Assembly (NCBI GenBank): GCA_026393835.1
Contig: JAPKZK010000081.1
Span: 1 to 42,237 of the forward strand
Direction: 5' to 3'
Length of the DNA: 42,237 nucleotides
Source of the DNA: Candidatus Aminicenantota bacterium
GTDB taxonomy: Bacteria > Acidobacteriota > Aminicenantia > UBA2199
Shown: piece after piece, positions 1 to 9,004 of the stretch
Layout of the letters: each line of letters starts with the position of its first letter
Numbering within the stretch: position 1 is the stretch's first letter
Program-made: the position numbers and the translations under genes
The notes under the pieces: generated by a model
What the model was told of the DNA's origin: nothing
The model's database searches: none
What the model saw: only the letters and a program-made list of their open reading frames with translations

Positions 1-236
1 CGGCTGATATAGTAGAAAAAAGGAGTGGTCCGGGCGTTTAAAGGATTCAATTAATAGTTCTAAGGGTTGGAATAGGAGCTCGAGGCATCGATCTATCGGC
101 AAAAAATGTGTTACCCATTCAAAATGAGAAAGAACCAAAAAAATGAAGTCAAGAGGTAATCCTCATAAAAAGCTTTTTTTATAAATGGAAAAAGAAGGAG
201 ACGGAACCGAAGGACAGAAAATTTAAATGATAAAAC

Positions 237-265
237 TTGATTTAACATTAAAAATATTATAATAT
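237..265 (+). promoter_or_regulatory. Putative sigma70-type promoter of the thiC cluster
   Basis: TTGATT at 237-242, a 17-base spacer and TAATAT at 260-265; an overlapping TATAAT at 258-263 gives a 15-base spacer. The region is AT-rich. Transcription would start near 272, which leaves a short leader before the GAGGA/ATG pair at 294-305. I see no TPP riboswitch motifs in bases 1-275, although thiC genes often have one. Bases 1-236 hold nothing else I can name. Confidence 0.45.
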
Positions 266-302
266 TTACAACTGGATGAATCATGAACAAAATGAGGATA
301 TG

Positions 303-1580
303 ATGACACAAATTGAGAACGCGAAAAAAGGTATTGTCACCGAACAGATGAAGACGGCAGCAGCAAAAGAATCCATCGACGCCGAAAAATTAAGACAACT
401 GACGGCGGAAGGCAAAGTGGTTATCCCTGCCAATAAAAACCATAAAAACCTTGATCCCATCGGCGTCGGTAAATTCTTAAGGACAAAGATCAATGCCAAT
501 ATCGGCACATCCGGCGATTTCGATAAAATTGAGGATGAACTGAAAAAAATCGACATGGTGGTTAAGCACCGCGCCGATACGGTTATGGACCTCAGCACCG
601 GCGGCGACGTATCGAAAATAAGACGGGCCCTGATCGAACGGTCCGCTATTCCCTTCGGCAATGTGCCCATCTACCAGATGGCAAAAGATATCGCCGTCAA
701 AGGCGGGACATTCGTTAATATGTCCTTTGCGGGCATGCTGGAATATATCGAAGCCCAGGCAGACGACGGCGTGGATTTTATGACCATCCATGCCGGGTTG
801 ACCCGGCGGGCCGTGGAAAAATTGAGAAAACAACCGCGCAGGGCCGGGGTCGTTTCCAGGGGCGGTTCGATTATTACCGGGTGGATGCTCCATAACGATA
901 AAGAAAATCCGTTTTATGAACATTTCGACAGGGTCCTGGAAATCGCACGCAAGTATGACGTTACCATGTCGTTGGGCGACGGTCTGCGGCCCGGGTGCCT
1001 GTCGGACGGCAGCGATTGGGCGCAGATGGAAGAGTTGCTGACCCTGGGCGAACTGGTGAAACAATGCCGGGCCTCCGGCGTCCAGGTCATGGTGGAAGGC
1101 CCCGGCCACTTACCCATCGGCCAGATCGAAATGAATATCAAACTGCAGAAAGTTGTCTGTGACGACGCCCCTTTTTACGTATTGGGTCCCATTGTCACCG
1201 ACATCGCCCCGGGTTACGATCATATTACCTCAGCCATCGGCGGCGCTATTGCCGCGGCCGCGGGGGCGGATTACCTCTGCTATGTGACCCCCACGGAACA
1301 CCTGGGACTGCCCACGGAAGAAGACGTTAAAGAAGGCATTATCGCCTCCCGGATTGCGGCCCATGTGGGCGATATCGCCAAAAATATTCCCGGCGCCATG
1401 GATAGGGATAATCAAATGGCGGAAGCCAGGCGAAAATTGGATTGGAAACGACAGGAAACCCTCTGTATGGACCCCGGGAAATTCCGGGAAATCCGGGAAA
1501 GAAGGGGCTCTACCACTGACGCCTGTTCGATGTGCGGCGATTTGTGCGTTTATAAAATACTGGAAGATTTTTATAAATGA
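303..1580 (+). CDS. thiC: Phosphomethylpyrimidine synthase ThiC (short form)
   Basis: Radical SAM enzyme that rearranges aminoimidazole ribotide to hydroxymethylpyrimidine phosphate for thiamine synthesis in the cytosol. The protein is about 425 residues, typical of the short ThiC form (long forms are about 600). Family blocks include GNVPIYQM, DFMTIHAG, SRGGSI, SLGDGLRPG, EGPGH, DIAPGYDHI and a C-terminal cysteine motif CSMCGDLC. As read, that motif is CX2CX3C rather than the textbook CX2CX4C. I chose the ATG at 303 because GAGGA lies 5 bases upstream and the product then begins MTQIENAKKG; in-frame ATGs at 276 and 300 are possible. The gene heads a co-directional run into the MBL, yebC and ruv genes. 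No other thiamine gene is visible, so a ThiC paralogue such as the hydroxybenzimidazole synthase BzaF cannot be excluded. Confidence 0.9.
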   Translation: MTQIENAKKGIVTEQMKTAAAKESIDAEKLRQLTAEGKVVIPANKNHKNLDPIGVGKFLRTKINANIGTSGDFDKIEDELKKIDMVVKHRADTVMDLSTGGDVSKIRRALIERSAIPFGNVPIYQMAKDIAVKGGTFVNMSFAGMLEYIEAQADDGVDFMTIHAGLTRRAVEKLRKQPRRAGVVSRGGSIITGWMLHNDKENPFYEHFDRVLEIARKYDVTMSLGDGLRPGCLSDGSDWAQMEELLTLGELVKQCRASGVQVMVEGPGHLPIGQIEMNIKLQKVVCDDAPFYVLGPIVTDIAPGYDHITSAIGGAIAAAAGADYLCYVTPTEHLGLPTEEDVKEGIIASRIAAHVGDIAKNIPGAMDRDNQMAEARRKLDWKRQETLCMDPGKFREIRERRGSTTDACSMCGDLCVYKILEDFYK

Positions 1581-1593
1581 ATGGAAATGTGTA

Positions 1594-2454
1594 ATGGGTG
1601 AAACGAACCTGGTTTTTTACGGCGTAAGGGGCAGCTATCCCGTCCCCCACAAAAATACCAATAAATACGGCGGCAATACCGCGTCCATCCTTATTGAAAA
1701 AGACGACCACATCCTCATCCTGGACGGGGGCACCGGCATCATCAATATCGGCAATTATATAAAAGCCCGGAAACCGCAGGTAAAATACGTGGACCTCTTT
1801 TTAACCCACCTGCACAGCGACCATATCCAGGGTATTCCTTTTTTCGAGCCTGATTTCGATAAAGAGTTCCATGTCGCTATTTACTGTGATAATAACGAGA
1901 GTAATGGGATATCGTTCCAGGAGACTATTTATTCCCTGTTTGATAAGCCCCTCTCCCCCGTCGGCAAAAAAGGCATAAAAGCGAAATTCACTTTTGTGGA
2001 ACTGGATACCCGGGACCCGAAGCGCTTTTCCATCGCTGAAAATTTCACACTGGATTATATAAAAGAAAACGATCACCCCCTATCCGGGGTTATCATTTAC
2101 CGGGTAAACGTCGAGGATAAACAGGTGGTGTATGCCACGGATGTAGAGACGCCCCATGGCTTCGATGGAAAATACCTGGAATTCATCAAAGGGGCGGATA
2201 TATTGATCCACGATTCGCAGTATTTCGATGCGGATTATTATGCCGCCCGGAACCCCAAGATAGGATTCGGTCACAGCACCGTATCCATGGCCGCGGCCAA
2301 CGCCGTAAAAGCAGGGGTAAAGAAGTTATTTTTGTTCCATTACAGTCCCGATTATATGGACAAAGACGTAGAAAGAATGTTGGCGGAAGCCAGGAAAACG
2401 TTTAAGAATACTTACTTATCGGAAGAGCTAAAAAAAATTAATTTAAGGAGATAA
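1594..2454 (+). CDS. Metallo-beta-lactamase-fold hydrolase
   Basis: A 286-residue MBL-fold metal hydrolase of the kind that includes cyclic-nucleotide phosphodiesterases and RNase Z relatives; the substrate is unknown. It shows an N-terminal FYGVRGSYP strand, LDGGTG at about residues 43-48, the metal motif THLHSDH at 71-77, a later ATDVE aspartate and GFGHSTV with a further histidine. The reading frame is open further upstream inside thiC, but that part is a shadow. The start at 1594 ([13 protein letters not shown]) fits the fold and lies 13 bases after the thiC stop. Its stop is 2 bases before yebC, so it is likely co-transcribed. There is no signal peptide, so it should be cytosolic. Confidence 0.82.
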   Translation: MGETNLVFYGVRGSYPVPHKNTNKYGGNTASILIEKDDHILILDGGTGIINIGNYIKARKPQVKYVDLFLTHLHSDHIQGIPFFEPDFDKEFHVAIYCDNNESNGISFQETIYSLFDKPLSPVGKKGIKAKFTFVELDTRDPKRFSIAENFTLDYIKENDHPLSGVIIYRVNVEDKQVVYATDVETPHGFDGKYLEFIKGADILIHDSQYFDADYYAARNPKIGFGHSTVSMAAANAVKAGVKKLFLFHYSPDYMDKDVERMLAEARKTFKNTYLSEELKKINLRR

Positions 2455-2456
2455 AT

Positions 2457-3206
2457 ATGTCAGGGCATTCGAAATGGGCTTCGATAAAACACAAAAAAGC
2501 GGCGGCGGACGCGAAAAGAGGAAAAGCTTTTACCCGCTTCATCAGGGAAATTACTTACGCGGCAAGGCAGGGCGGCGGCGATCCCGATTCCAATGCCGCC
2601 TTGCGGCATGCAATCGACGACGCCAAAGCTGCCAATATGCCGGCAGATAACATTAAAAAAGCCATCCAACGCGGATCCGGCGAATTGGAAGGCGTCAGTT
2701 ACGAAGGCATCACTTATGAAGGTTACGGTCCGGCCGGTGTGGCTGTCCTGGTGGAATGTTTAACCGACAATAAAAACCGGACCGTGGCCGAAGTGAGACA
2801 CATCTTCGGTAAATACAACGGCAACCTGGGTGAAAAGGGCTGCGTCGGCTGGATATTCTCCAGGAAAGGAATGATCATTGTTCCCAGGGATGCGGTGGGC
2901 GAAGATGAATTGATGGAACTGGCGCTGGAAAATGGCGCCGAAGATATGCAAGTGGAAGAGGAGAACTATGAAATCTACACCCCGGTGGAAGATTTCGACA
3001 AGGTGCTCAATGCCATCAAAGAAAAAAAATATCCCATCGAATCTTCGGAAATCGGTATGATCCCTTCCACTTATGTAAAACTGGAAGGTAAACATGCGGA
3101 ACAAATGCTCAGGATGACTGAAAAATTAGAAGAAATGGATGATGTCCAGAATGTCTGGTCTAACTTCGATATCTCCGCGGAAGAGATCGAAGCGTACGAG
3201 CAATAG
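2457..3206 (+). CDS. yebC: YebC/PmpR-family regulator
   Basis: A 249-residue member of the YebC/TACO1 family. Members bind DNA or help ribosomes on difficult proline stretches, depending on the lineage. The diagnostic start [14 protein letters not shown] is present, followed by [24 protein letters not shown] and [10 protein letters not shown], over the full family length. AAGGAG at 2446-2451 sits 5 bases before the ATG, inside the end of the upstream gene. The gene lies directly before ruvC-ruvA-ruvB, a linkage common to many bacteria, and probably belongs to the same transcript. Nothing is missing. Confidence 0.95.
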   Translation: MSGHSKWASIKHKKAAADAKRGKAFTRFIREITYAARQGGGDPDSNAALRHAIDDAKAANMPADNIKKAIQRGSGELEGVSYEGITYEGYGPAGVAVLVECLTDNKNRTVAEVRHIFGKYNGNLGEKGCVGWIFSRKGMIIVPRDAVGEDELMELALENGAEDMQVEEENYEIYTPVEDFDKVLNAIKEKKYPIESSEIGMIPSTYVKLEGKHAEQMLRMTEKLEEMDDVQNVWSNFDISAEEIEAYEQ

Positions 3207-3256
3207 GGCTGATCCTCGAAACAATAAGGATACGAACGATTGTTGTTAAGCGACCC

Positions 3257-3748
3257 ATGATCGTTATCGGATTTGACCCCGGTTCTATTATCTTCGGCGT
3301 CGGTATTCTCAAAAAAGAGAATGATCGTATCTCATGCCTTTATTCGGAAGAAATAAAATTGCAAGAAAAAGATTTTTATACGAAGATGAAGGTATTGTGG
3401 CAGCGGTTGGAAGTACTTTATCAAAAATTTCCCATCGACTGCGCCGCCATCGAAGAGGGGTTCCTGGGAAAGAATGTCAAATCCATGAATGTGTTGTCTA
3501 CGGTGAGGGGCGTGGTGTTGGGTTCCCTGCTGTCCCGGGATATCGAGCTGAAATTCTACTCCCCCCGTGCGGTCAAGCTGGCCCTTACCGGCTTCGGCAA
3601 CGCTTCGAAAAGCCAGGTCGGTAATATGGTAAATATATTATTGAACTTAAATCCAAAAACAAGTTCCCTGGGCGCCGACGAGAGCGACGCCCTGGCGGTA
3701 GCTTTTTGTCACCTGATGAGTATAAAACCAGGAGGTATGGAATTATGA
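3257..3748 (+). CDS. ruvC: Crossover junction endodeoxyribonuclease RuvC
   Basis: Resolves Holliday junctions by paired nicking, acting with RuvAB. The 163-residue length matches the family. RNase H-fold acidic residues are visible: the first Asp in IGFDPGS (residue 7), Glu in AIEEGFLGKN, and Asp residues in GADESDALAVAFCH near the C-terminus. The start ATG at 3257 gives the normal MIVIGFDPG opening. The gene is 50 bases after yebC and its stop overlaps the ruvA start as ATGA (3745-3748), so the two are translationally coupled. Confidence 0.95.
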   Translation: MIVIGFDPGSIIFGVGILKKENDRISCLYSEEIKLQEKDFYTKMKVLWQRLEVLYQKFPIDCAAIEEGFLGKNVKSMNVLSTVRGVVLGSLLSRDIELKFYSPRAVKLALTGFGNASKSQVGNMVNILLNLNPKTSSLGADESDALAVAFCHLMSIKPGGMEL

Positions 3749-4329
3749 TCTCTGCTGTCAGAGGCCGTGTATTTGATATTTCCCCGGGGAAAGTGCAATT
3801 GGAAACCGGCAGCGGCGTGATCCTGCAAATCCAGGTCCCGGTCTCCAGTTATACCACTATTAAAAATGAGAAAGAGGTCTTACTTCATACGGTCCTGCGG
3901 ATCAAAGAAGACTTAATGGTGCTTTATGGTTTTTTATCCCCCAAAGAAAAAATCTTTTTTGAAAAATTTACCGGCATATCCGGGATAGGCGGAAAAACCG
4001 CCCTTTCGCTTATTTCCGCTTTCTCCCTCACCGAATTGGTAGAGGCCATTAATAACGGCGACGCCGCTAAAATCAGTTCCATCCCCGGCATCGGTAAGAA
4101 AACCGCCCAGCGGATCATCCTGGAATTAACCGGTAAATTGGAACTGGAAGAAGAACAGGCGGCCGAAACTGTGCAAATGCGGGAGGACCTGGTTTCCGGG
4201 CTGGTGAACCTGGGGTATCCCGCGAAATCGGTTTCGGAACAAGTCAATAAAACCCTGAGGGAATACCCGGATATTGTCTCGTTTGAAGAGTTGTTTAAAA
4301 TATTATTAAAAAAGATCAGTAAGTTGTGA
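3745..4329 (+). CDS. ruvA: Holliday junction DNA helicase subunit RuvA
   Basis: Binds the Holliday junction and loads RuvB. The product is 194 residues: an N-terminal OB domain (MISAVRGRVFD, LYGFL), two helix-hairpin-helix motifs (SGIGGKTAL near residue 79, PGIGKKTAQR near 114) and a C-terminal three-helix domain that contacts RuvB. The frame is open upstream, but AGGAGG at 3730-3735 and the ATGA overlap with ruvC fix the start at 3745. The next gene, ruvB, begins 9 bases after the stop. Confidence 0.95.
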   Translation: MISAVRGRVFDISPGKVQLETGSGVILQIQVPVSSYTTIKNEKEVLLHTVLRIKEDLMVLYGFLSPKEKIFFEKFTGISGIGGKTALSLISAFSLTELVEAINNGDAAKISSIPGIGKKTAQRIILELTGKLELEEEQAAETVQMREDLVSGLVNLGYPAKSVSEQVNKTLREYPDIVSFEELFKILLKKISKL

Positions 4330-4338
4330 CGTTATAAC

Positions 4339-5421
4339 ATGATGTCGGCAATGACGGACCCTGTGGAAACGAACGAAACGAACGAAATGGATGAAATGGA
4401 TGAAATGGATGAAATAGTCGAAGTCGCCGCGCCCGAAGTCGAAGATATAAAATTTGAAGCGAATCTCAGGCCGTCTGCTTTCCAGGAGTTTATCGGTCAG
4501 AAGCAGCAGGTGGAGAATTTTAAGACCTATGTCAAAGGCGCCCGGCAGCGCGGGGAACCGCTGGATCATGTCTTGCTTCATGGTCCGCCGGGACTGGGAA
4601 AAACCACGCTGGCCAATATCCTTGCAATGGAAATGGGGGTTCACATCAAACAGACCTCGGGTCCGATACTGGAAAGGAAAGGGGATCTTTCCGCTATTCT
4701 TACCGACCTGGAACCTAACGATGTATTGTTTATCGATGAGATTCACCGGTTGAAGACCGCCCTGGAGGAGATTCTTTATAAGGCCATGGAGGATTTTCAA
4801 CTGGATGTGATTATTGGGCAGGGGGTGGGGGCGAAAAATATATCCATCAATCTCAACCGGTTTACGTTGGTAGGGGCCACCACCCGCGCCGGGTTGTTGT
4901 CGTCGCCCCTGCGGGACCGGTTCGGCATTATGATTCACCTGGATTTTTACACGGTGGAGGAGTTGGTGGAGGTCCTGGTCCGCAGTGCAAAGATATTGAA
5001 TATTAAAATATACCCCAAAGCCGCCGAAGCCATTGCCCGTCGTTCGCGGGGCACCCCGCGGGTGGCCAATAAATTACTCAAGCGGGTCCGGGATTTTGCC
5101 CAGGTGGAAGGCGAAGGGGTCATCGATCCTAAAATTACGGAATTGTCTTTCAAAGCCCTGGAAGTGGATGAAGAGGGGTTTGATCAAACCGACCGCAAGA
5201 TTCTTTTAACCATTATCGACCATTTCGGTGGGGGGCCGGTGGGGTTATCCACTCTTTCTACTTCGATCCAGGAGGAGAAGGATACGCTCCTGGATGTGTA
5301 TGAGCCTTATTTGATCCAGCAGGGTTTTTTGAAGATCACGCCGCGGGGCAGGGTGGCCGGGGAGAAGGCATATAAGCATTTTAAAAAGGAGCTTCCCGGT
5401 GGCCAGCGGTTATTGTTTTAG
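4339..5421 (+). CDS. ruvB: Holliday junction branch-migration helicase RuvB
   Basis: AAA+ motor that drives branch migration on RuvA-bound junctions. It is 360 residues with Walker [10 protein letters not shown] near residue 82, Walker [10 protein letters not shown] near 130, sensor GATTRAG, the [12 protein letters not shown]-domain block and the winged-helix end. The first 35 residues are unusual: an acidic tract in which the nine-base unit encoding M-D-E is repeated (bases about 4369-4413). The AAA+ core only starts near residue 40. The ATG at 4339 is followed at once by a second ATG; a start later in the acidic tract is also possible. Its 3' end overlaps the amidase start. Confidence 0.95.
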   Translation: MMSAMTDPVETNETNEMDEMDEMDEIVEVAAPEVEDIKFEANLRPSAFQEFIGQKQQVENFKTYVKGARQRGEPLDHVLLHGPPGLGKTTLANILAMEMGVHIKQTSGPILERKGDLSAILTDLEPNDVLFIDEIHRLKTALEEILYKAMEDFQLDVIIGQGVGAKNISINLNRFTLVGATTRAGLLSSPLRDRFGIMIHLDFYTVEELVEVLVRSAKILNIKIYPKAAEAIARRSRGTPRVANKLLKRVRDFAQVEGEGVIDPKITELSFKALEVDEEGFDQTDRKILLTIIDHFGGGPVGLSTLSTSIQEEKDTLLDVYEPYLIQQGFLKITPRGRVAGEKAYKHFKKELPGGQRLLF

Positions 5422-6718
5422 TGTGTGTTTCTTGCGAAAAATTTTTTTTGTTATGATTTGCAGTTTCCTGGCGCTGGCGGTAAGCGGGAAAACCTATGAG
5501 CGCCCGGTCATTAAAGATTACCAAAAACATCTAAACCGTAAATTCGTCAAAGAGAAACGTTTAAGCACCCGGTATATTATTATCCATACTTCCGAGGGGG
5601 GGTTAGGCAGCACCCTTGAAACCCTTTCCCGCGGCAAGCAAGTAGAAGGCCCATACAGGACGTATGGCGGTCATGCGCACTATGCCATAGCCAGGAACGG
5701 CGATGTATACCAGGTATTAGACGCCCGTTACCGGGCCGATCATGCCGGTCTCAGTATGTGGGACGGCGTGGAGGAAATCAGTTCGCATTCATTGGCCATC
5801 GAACTGGTAGGATTCCATTACGGGGAAATCACCGACGCCCAGTACCGGTCTTTGGGGCTGTTGGTAGATAGGCTGCAAAAAAAGTACCACATTCCCGGCA
5901 AGAATATATTGACCCACAGCCAGGTGTCATACGGTAAGCCCAACCCGTGGTATAGGCGTCCGCACCGGGGGCGGAAACGGTGCGGTCTTAATTTCGACCG
6001 TTCCCGCATTGGGTTGGGAAAAGATCTGTGGACCTATGACCCTGATGTCGAAGCCGGTCGCCTGGACCAGGACCGGCAAATCTATGCTATTTTTTACCAA
6101 CCTTATAAATACAAAGAAAAGGAACCCGGCATCAAGGTAGTTCCCGGGGAACCCGAACCTACTGCGGCGTTGTCCAATATCATCGGCAAGGACAATACCG
6201 CCTGGAACATCGCGGGCGAGGATTACGACAGCCCGGATACTTATTATAAACTCCCGGACGGCCGGGAGATACGGGGGGATAGGGTAGGGGGTGACGTCGG
6301 TTGGGACCGCATTCCCGCGGGCACACAGGTACTGCTGAACCGGCCGCCGGACGAAGGTCAGGAAGGAAAGAAGGGACCGATATTTGAGATCGGCCGGGAT
6401 TTTACCGCCTGGAGTTATGCGGGGATAAGTTTTAATGATCCTTCGACTTTTTATTTTTTCCCCAATGGGGGATTTGTACCCGGAACCCGTGTTGTGGATT
6501 GGGATTCGCTGCTTGCGGGGACGCGCATGATTATCGGTTATCGGCCGCCGGTGGAAATTCAAGCGGTAAAGGGGAAAACTCCCTGGGGGATTGCCGGGAA
6601 ATCGTACAATTTGAAGGAAACCATTTATTATATCCCGGATAGGCAATTATTTACCGGCGATCAGGTTAAAGATTTCAGCAATCTTCCCCGCGGGGCCCGA
6701 ATATTCCTTAAGAAATAG
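5399..6718 (+). CDS. Exported N-acetylmuramoyl-L-alanine amidase with three C-terminal repeats
   Basis: Probable peptidoglycan amidase (Amidase_2/PGRP fold) cutting the bond between muramic acid and the stem peptide, outside the cytoplasmic membrane. Residues about 1-30 form a signal peptide ([18 protein letters not shown]). The catalytic domain, about 50-210, shows [21 protein letters not shown] and ILTHSQV, consistent with zinc ligands. Residues about 255-439 contain three similar units ([27 protein letters not shown], each followed by an aromatic/PxG block), a likely wall-binding or LysM-like repeat. The GTG at 5399 has AAGGAG 8 bases upstream and overlaps ruvB by 23 bases; TTG at 5432 or ATG at 5453 would also leave a signal peptide. 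Confidence 0.8.
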   Translation: MASGYCFSVCFLRKIFFVMICSFLALAVSGKTYERPVIKDYQKHLNRKFVKEKRLSTRYIIIHTSEGGLGSTLETLSRGKQVEGPYRTYGGHAHYAIARNGDVYQVLDARYRADHAGLSMWDGVEEISSHSLAIELVGFHYGEITDAQYRSLGLLVDRLQKKYHIPGKNILTHSQVSYGKPNPWYRRPHRGRKRCGLNFDRSRIGLGKDLWTYDPDVEAGRLDQDRQIYAIFYQPYKYKEKEPGIKVVPGEPEPTAALSNIIGKDNTAWNIAGEDYDSPDTYYKLPDGREIRGDRVGGDVGWDRIPAGTQVLLNRPPDEGQEGKKGPIFEIGRDFTAWSYAGISFNDPSTFYFFPNGGFVPGTRVVDWDSLLAGTRMIIGYRPPVEIQAVKGKTPWGIAGKSYNLKETIYYIPDRQLFTGDQVKDFSNLPRGARIFLKK

Positions 6719-6719
6719 G

Positions 6720-8120
6720 TTAAGCTTTCAGTGCATCGGCCTGGGGATCGGTAATTTTCAATAATTGTTTATGGAAGATCAATTCCGTTTCGGTTTCCGG
6801 GCCGTTTTTGTTGGCCATTACTTTTGCCAGGAGAATGGTTTTTTGCACCATATCTTTAAAATTATCCGGCATAGGTTCTGCTTTTTTCAGTGGATCATCC
6901 AGGAAGTTAGATTTAAAATTGTTATTCATATTTGAGCCGATGAATTTTGAGCGGGCGTAGTTCTGGAGGCCGATGACCAGGTTTGCGTTTTGGTCCGGGC
7001 GGCCGGATTCGGCCAGGTTTTCTTCCGCCAGGTCGTCATATTCCGGCGTTCCTTTTGTCGTGGTGGTCAGCGGTGCGCTGAGGATGAGTGGGAGCCGTAT
7101 TTCAGCGGCCAGTTTCCGTAAGTTATCCGAGATTTCCTGCAGTTGCTGCCGACGGTCCATAGTTCTCTTTTCATTCTCCAGGCGGATTTTAGGAAGCGAA
7201 TCGATAAAGACCGCCCCCATGTCAAACGTTTTGCCAAAAGCCCGGATCGAATCGATCAATTCGATGCAATTCTGATTACTGTCGATTACATGAACCTTGC
7301 CGGCGATTTCCAGGAAATTTTTCAGGCCGAAGTATTCCATATCTTCGTTGGCTTTTTCTTTCAGGGGTGCAATTCCACGGTGATTAAATTCGTATTCCCA
7401 GCGTTCCAGGTTCGATTGGCGTGTTTCCCGTTGGGTAAATTGTTTTGCGCCGCTTATATTGATCAATTTCAAAAAAACATCCCATTTAGGTTCCTCGTAG
7501 GTATAAAATAAAAAGCGTTTACCCGGGAACATGCGACACATATTGAGAAGTAAGTTCAGCATAAAGCAGGTTTTGCCGTGTTTCGGCCGGCTGGCCACCA
7601 GGGTGAGGGAATTGGCCGGGATGGCGACGAATTGATCCAGGCTTTTGAAGCCCGTAGGCAATCCTTCCTGTGATTTTTTTATGTTTTCTAACAGGAGTTC
7701 CAGTCTAAAGGGTTCCGCGTCTTTTAGAAAGTTCCTGTTGACCCTTATTTTTTCCGCTTCGGTTCGACTGGGGTAGTGATCTTTAATGAGATGGGACATC
7801 TGTTCCGGTTCAATTTGTTCTTCGTATTCATCCGGGATATTGGCGATCTCGCTGTCCAGTTTTTGTTGGATATCCGAAATGCCGAACAAAATCGAAGTCC
7901 GATCTTCCCCGGTGGTGCTCTCGTTTTCCTTGTCCGTGGTATCCGGGCTTAGAATCGTTTCCTGCGAGTCTTCGCCTTCAGGGATGGTGATGAGGGTAGT
8001 CTGGTCGCTGCCAGTTTCTTCAGTCGGCATTTCATTTTTTTCGTCATTGTTGCTTAATCTTGTTTCATCGGAAGAGGATAATACCGTTTCTTCGCTGGGT
8101 TTTAAGATTGTTTCATCCAT
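6720..8120 (-). CDS. DnaB-like RecA-fold ATPase with an acidic Thr-x-Leu tail
   Basis: A 466-residue protein. The C-terminal half (about 155-460) is a DnaB/RecA-like ATPase: GLPTGFKSLDQ, Walker A ASRPKHGKT (as in DnaB), Walker B VFIDS and a later ENLAESGRPDQNANLV block like DnaB motif 4. The usual DnaB N-terminal primase-binding domain is absent. The first 90 residues are instead acidic and Ser/Thr-rich, with five copies of an acidic-x-Thr-x-Leu motif (DETIL, EETVL, DETRL, DQTTL, QETIL). It is therefore not the main replicative helicase by architecture; it could be a phage/plasmid-type helicase or a signalling ATPase. AGGAG lies 6 bases before the ATG. It follows the lipoprotein gene by 14 bases, so they share a transcript. 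Confidence 0.72.
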   Translation of the reverse strand: MDETILKPSEETVLSSSDETRLSNNDEKNEMPTEETGSDQTTLITIPEGEDSQETILSPDTTDKENESTTGEDRTSILFGISDIQQKLDSEIANIPDEYEEQIEPEQMSHLIKDHYPSRTEAEKIRVNRNFLKDAEPFRLELLLENIKKSQEGLPTGFKSLDQFVAIPANSLTLVASRPKHGKTCFMLNLLLNMCRMFPGKRFLFYTYEEPKWDVFLKLINISGAKQFTQRETRQSNLERWEYEFNHRGIAPLKEKANEDMEYFGLKNFLEIAGKVHVIDSNQNCIELIDSIRAFGKTFDMGAVFIDSLPKIRLENEKRTMDRRQQLQEISDNLRKLAAEIRLPLILSAPLTTTTKGTPEYDDLAEENLAESGRPDQNANLVIGLQNYARSKFIGSNMNNNFKSNFLDDPLKKAEPMPDNFKDMVQKTILLAKVMANKNGPETETELIFHKQLLKITDPQADALKA

Positions 8121-8134
8121 CTTAATCTCCTGAT

Positions 8135-8335
8135 CTAATCTACGACGGTAAAACTATTTGAATATGAAAAGCCCGCCGCGTTTTCCCGGATTCTCCCCTC
8201 AGGGGGGCCCAGGGCTACCTTATATTCCCCGCCGTTCAAAACCATGGCAAAATCCCCGGTTGTATCGACCTTCCCGGAACAATTCAGCAACATTGCCATA
8301 AAAACCAAACACACTGGAAAGAATATGTTTTTCAT
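8135..8335 (-). CDS. Small lipoprotein
   Basis: A 66-residue protein with Lys after the start Met, a hydrophobic stretch (FFPVCLVFMAMLL) and a lipobox ending LLNC near residue 19, followed by SGK. It is therefore a predicted lipid-anchored envelope protein. The mature part is only about 48 residues and matches no family I know. A promoter TTGACT-17-TAAAAA ends 6 bases before the ATG, so the message is probably leaderless. It is the first gene of a two-gene unit with the DnaB-like ATPase. Confidence 0.6.
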   Translation of the reverse strand: MKNIFFPVCLVFMAMLLNCSGKVDTTGDFAMVLNGGEYKVALGPPEGRIRENAAGFSYSNSFTVVD

Positions 8336-8341
8336 AAGAGC

Positions 8342-8370
8342 TTTTTAACAGAAATTGAAAGACAAGTCAA
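8342..8370 (-). promoter_or_regulatory. Promoter of the lipoprotein/ATPase unit
   Basis: On the minus strand TTGACT (8365-8370), exactly 17 bases, then TAAAAA (8342-8347). Only 6 bases (8336-8341) separate the -10 box from the ATG at 8335, which would give a leaderless message. Confidence 0.5.
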
Positions 8371-8380
8371 CCCGGTATTC

Positions 8381-8478
8381 GTGTTAATTCGTCTAATTCG
8401 CGGGTAATTTTTTTTCGCGTCTCTTCGCGTTCTTCGCGGCTTTAAAAAAACATACCCACGAATTACATGAATTAAAAC
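8381..8478. repeat. Imperfect inverted repeat of the 'acgaattaacacgaa' intergenic type
   Basis: The left arm 8381-8406 and right arm 8453-8478 pair over about 26 bases with a few mismatches. Between them lies a TTCGCGT-CTTCGCGT-TCTTCGCGG stretch that resembles the intergenic motif at 32608-32640. It lies just upstream of a gene that lacks a good start codon, so it may have interrupted that gene's 5' end. Confidence 0.55.
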
Positions 8479-8577
8479 GGAATTCCCGGCATCTACCTTG
8501 TTTCGCCAGGATATATCCGGTTTCCCGCTGCCGGATTCCTGGATACAAACGTTGTCGATATCAACGCGCCCCTTAAA

Positions 8578-8982
8578 TTGAAAACGGATGGGACCAGGAT
8601 TAACGGTATAATACGCCAGGCGAAATGGATACTGGAAACTACCGGAAAATCGATCGACGAAGCCAGGCAAAAAATCGAACAGCCTAAGTTTCCCGATGCC
8701 TGCATCCTCTTCGAGGAAGTAGTTTCTGATGGCGCCATCGCAACAAAAACAGCAACGGTCGATACCGGTTCCCCGGAAGAAGCAGAAAAGACAGCAAAAA
8801 AGCAGATTCCCGATTCTTCCGAGATATTGGACATCCGGACGGTTGACAAACAAACCCTTCATGTTGAGAAAATCGAAGCACTCAATGAGACCGAAGCATC
8901 TGCAAAAGCCAAAGAACGCATCAAGTCCTATGAGTCTTCCTACAAATCCCTGGCAGGGGTTACCTGCGTCCAGGAAGCTTAA
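8578..8982 (+). CDS. Hypothetical repeat protein, possibly 5'-truncated and frame-shifted
   Basis: A 134-residue product read from a TTG at 8578. The frame is open from 8476, but no ATG or GTG is present, so the true start may be lost. The protein shows similar units of alpha/beta character: SIDEARQKIEQ, SPEEAEKTAKKQIPD and ETEASAKAKERI, each preceded by a short strand. I recognise no family. The frame closes at 8982 exactly where another frame opens into a CxxC zinc-ribbon-like sequence (8978-9172), which suggests one gene split by a frameshift. No ribosome-binding site is seen. An inverted repeat ends 100 bases upstream. Confidence 0.42.
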   Translation: MKTDGTRINGIIRQAKWILETTGKSIDEARQKIEQPKFPDACILFEEVVSDGAIATKTATVDTGSPEEAEKTAKKQIPDSSEILDIRTVDKQTLHVEKIEALNETEASAKAKERIKSYESSYKSLAGVTCVQEA

Positions 8983-9004
8983 ATGTAATCGATGTGGCAA
9001 TGTA

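Noticed and set aside
1..275. TPP riboswitch upstream of thiC
   Set aside because: None of the conserved THI-box words (such as CTGAGA or the ACCTGA block) can be found.
1354..1593. Upstream extension of the MBL-fold gene into thiC
   Set aside because: The extension is the other frame of thiC; the fold begins right after the ATG at 1594.
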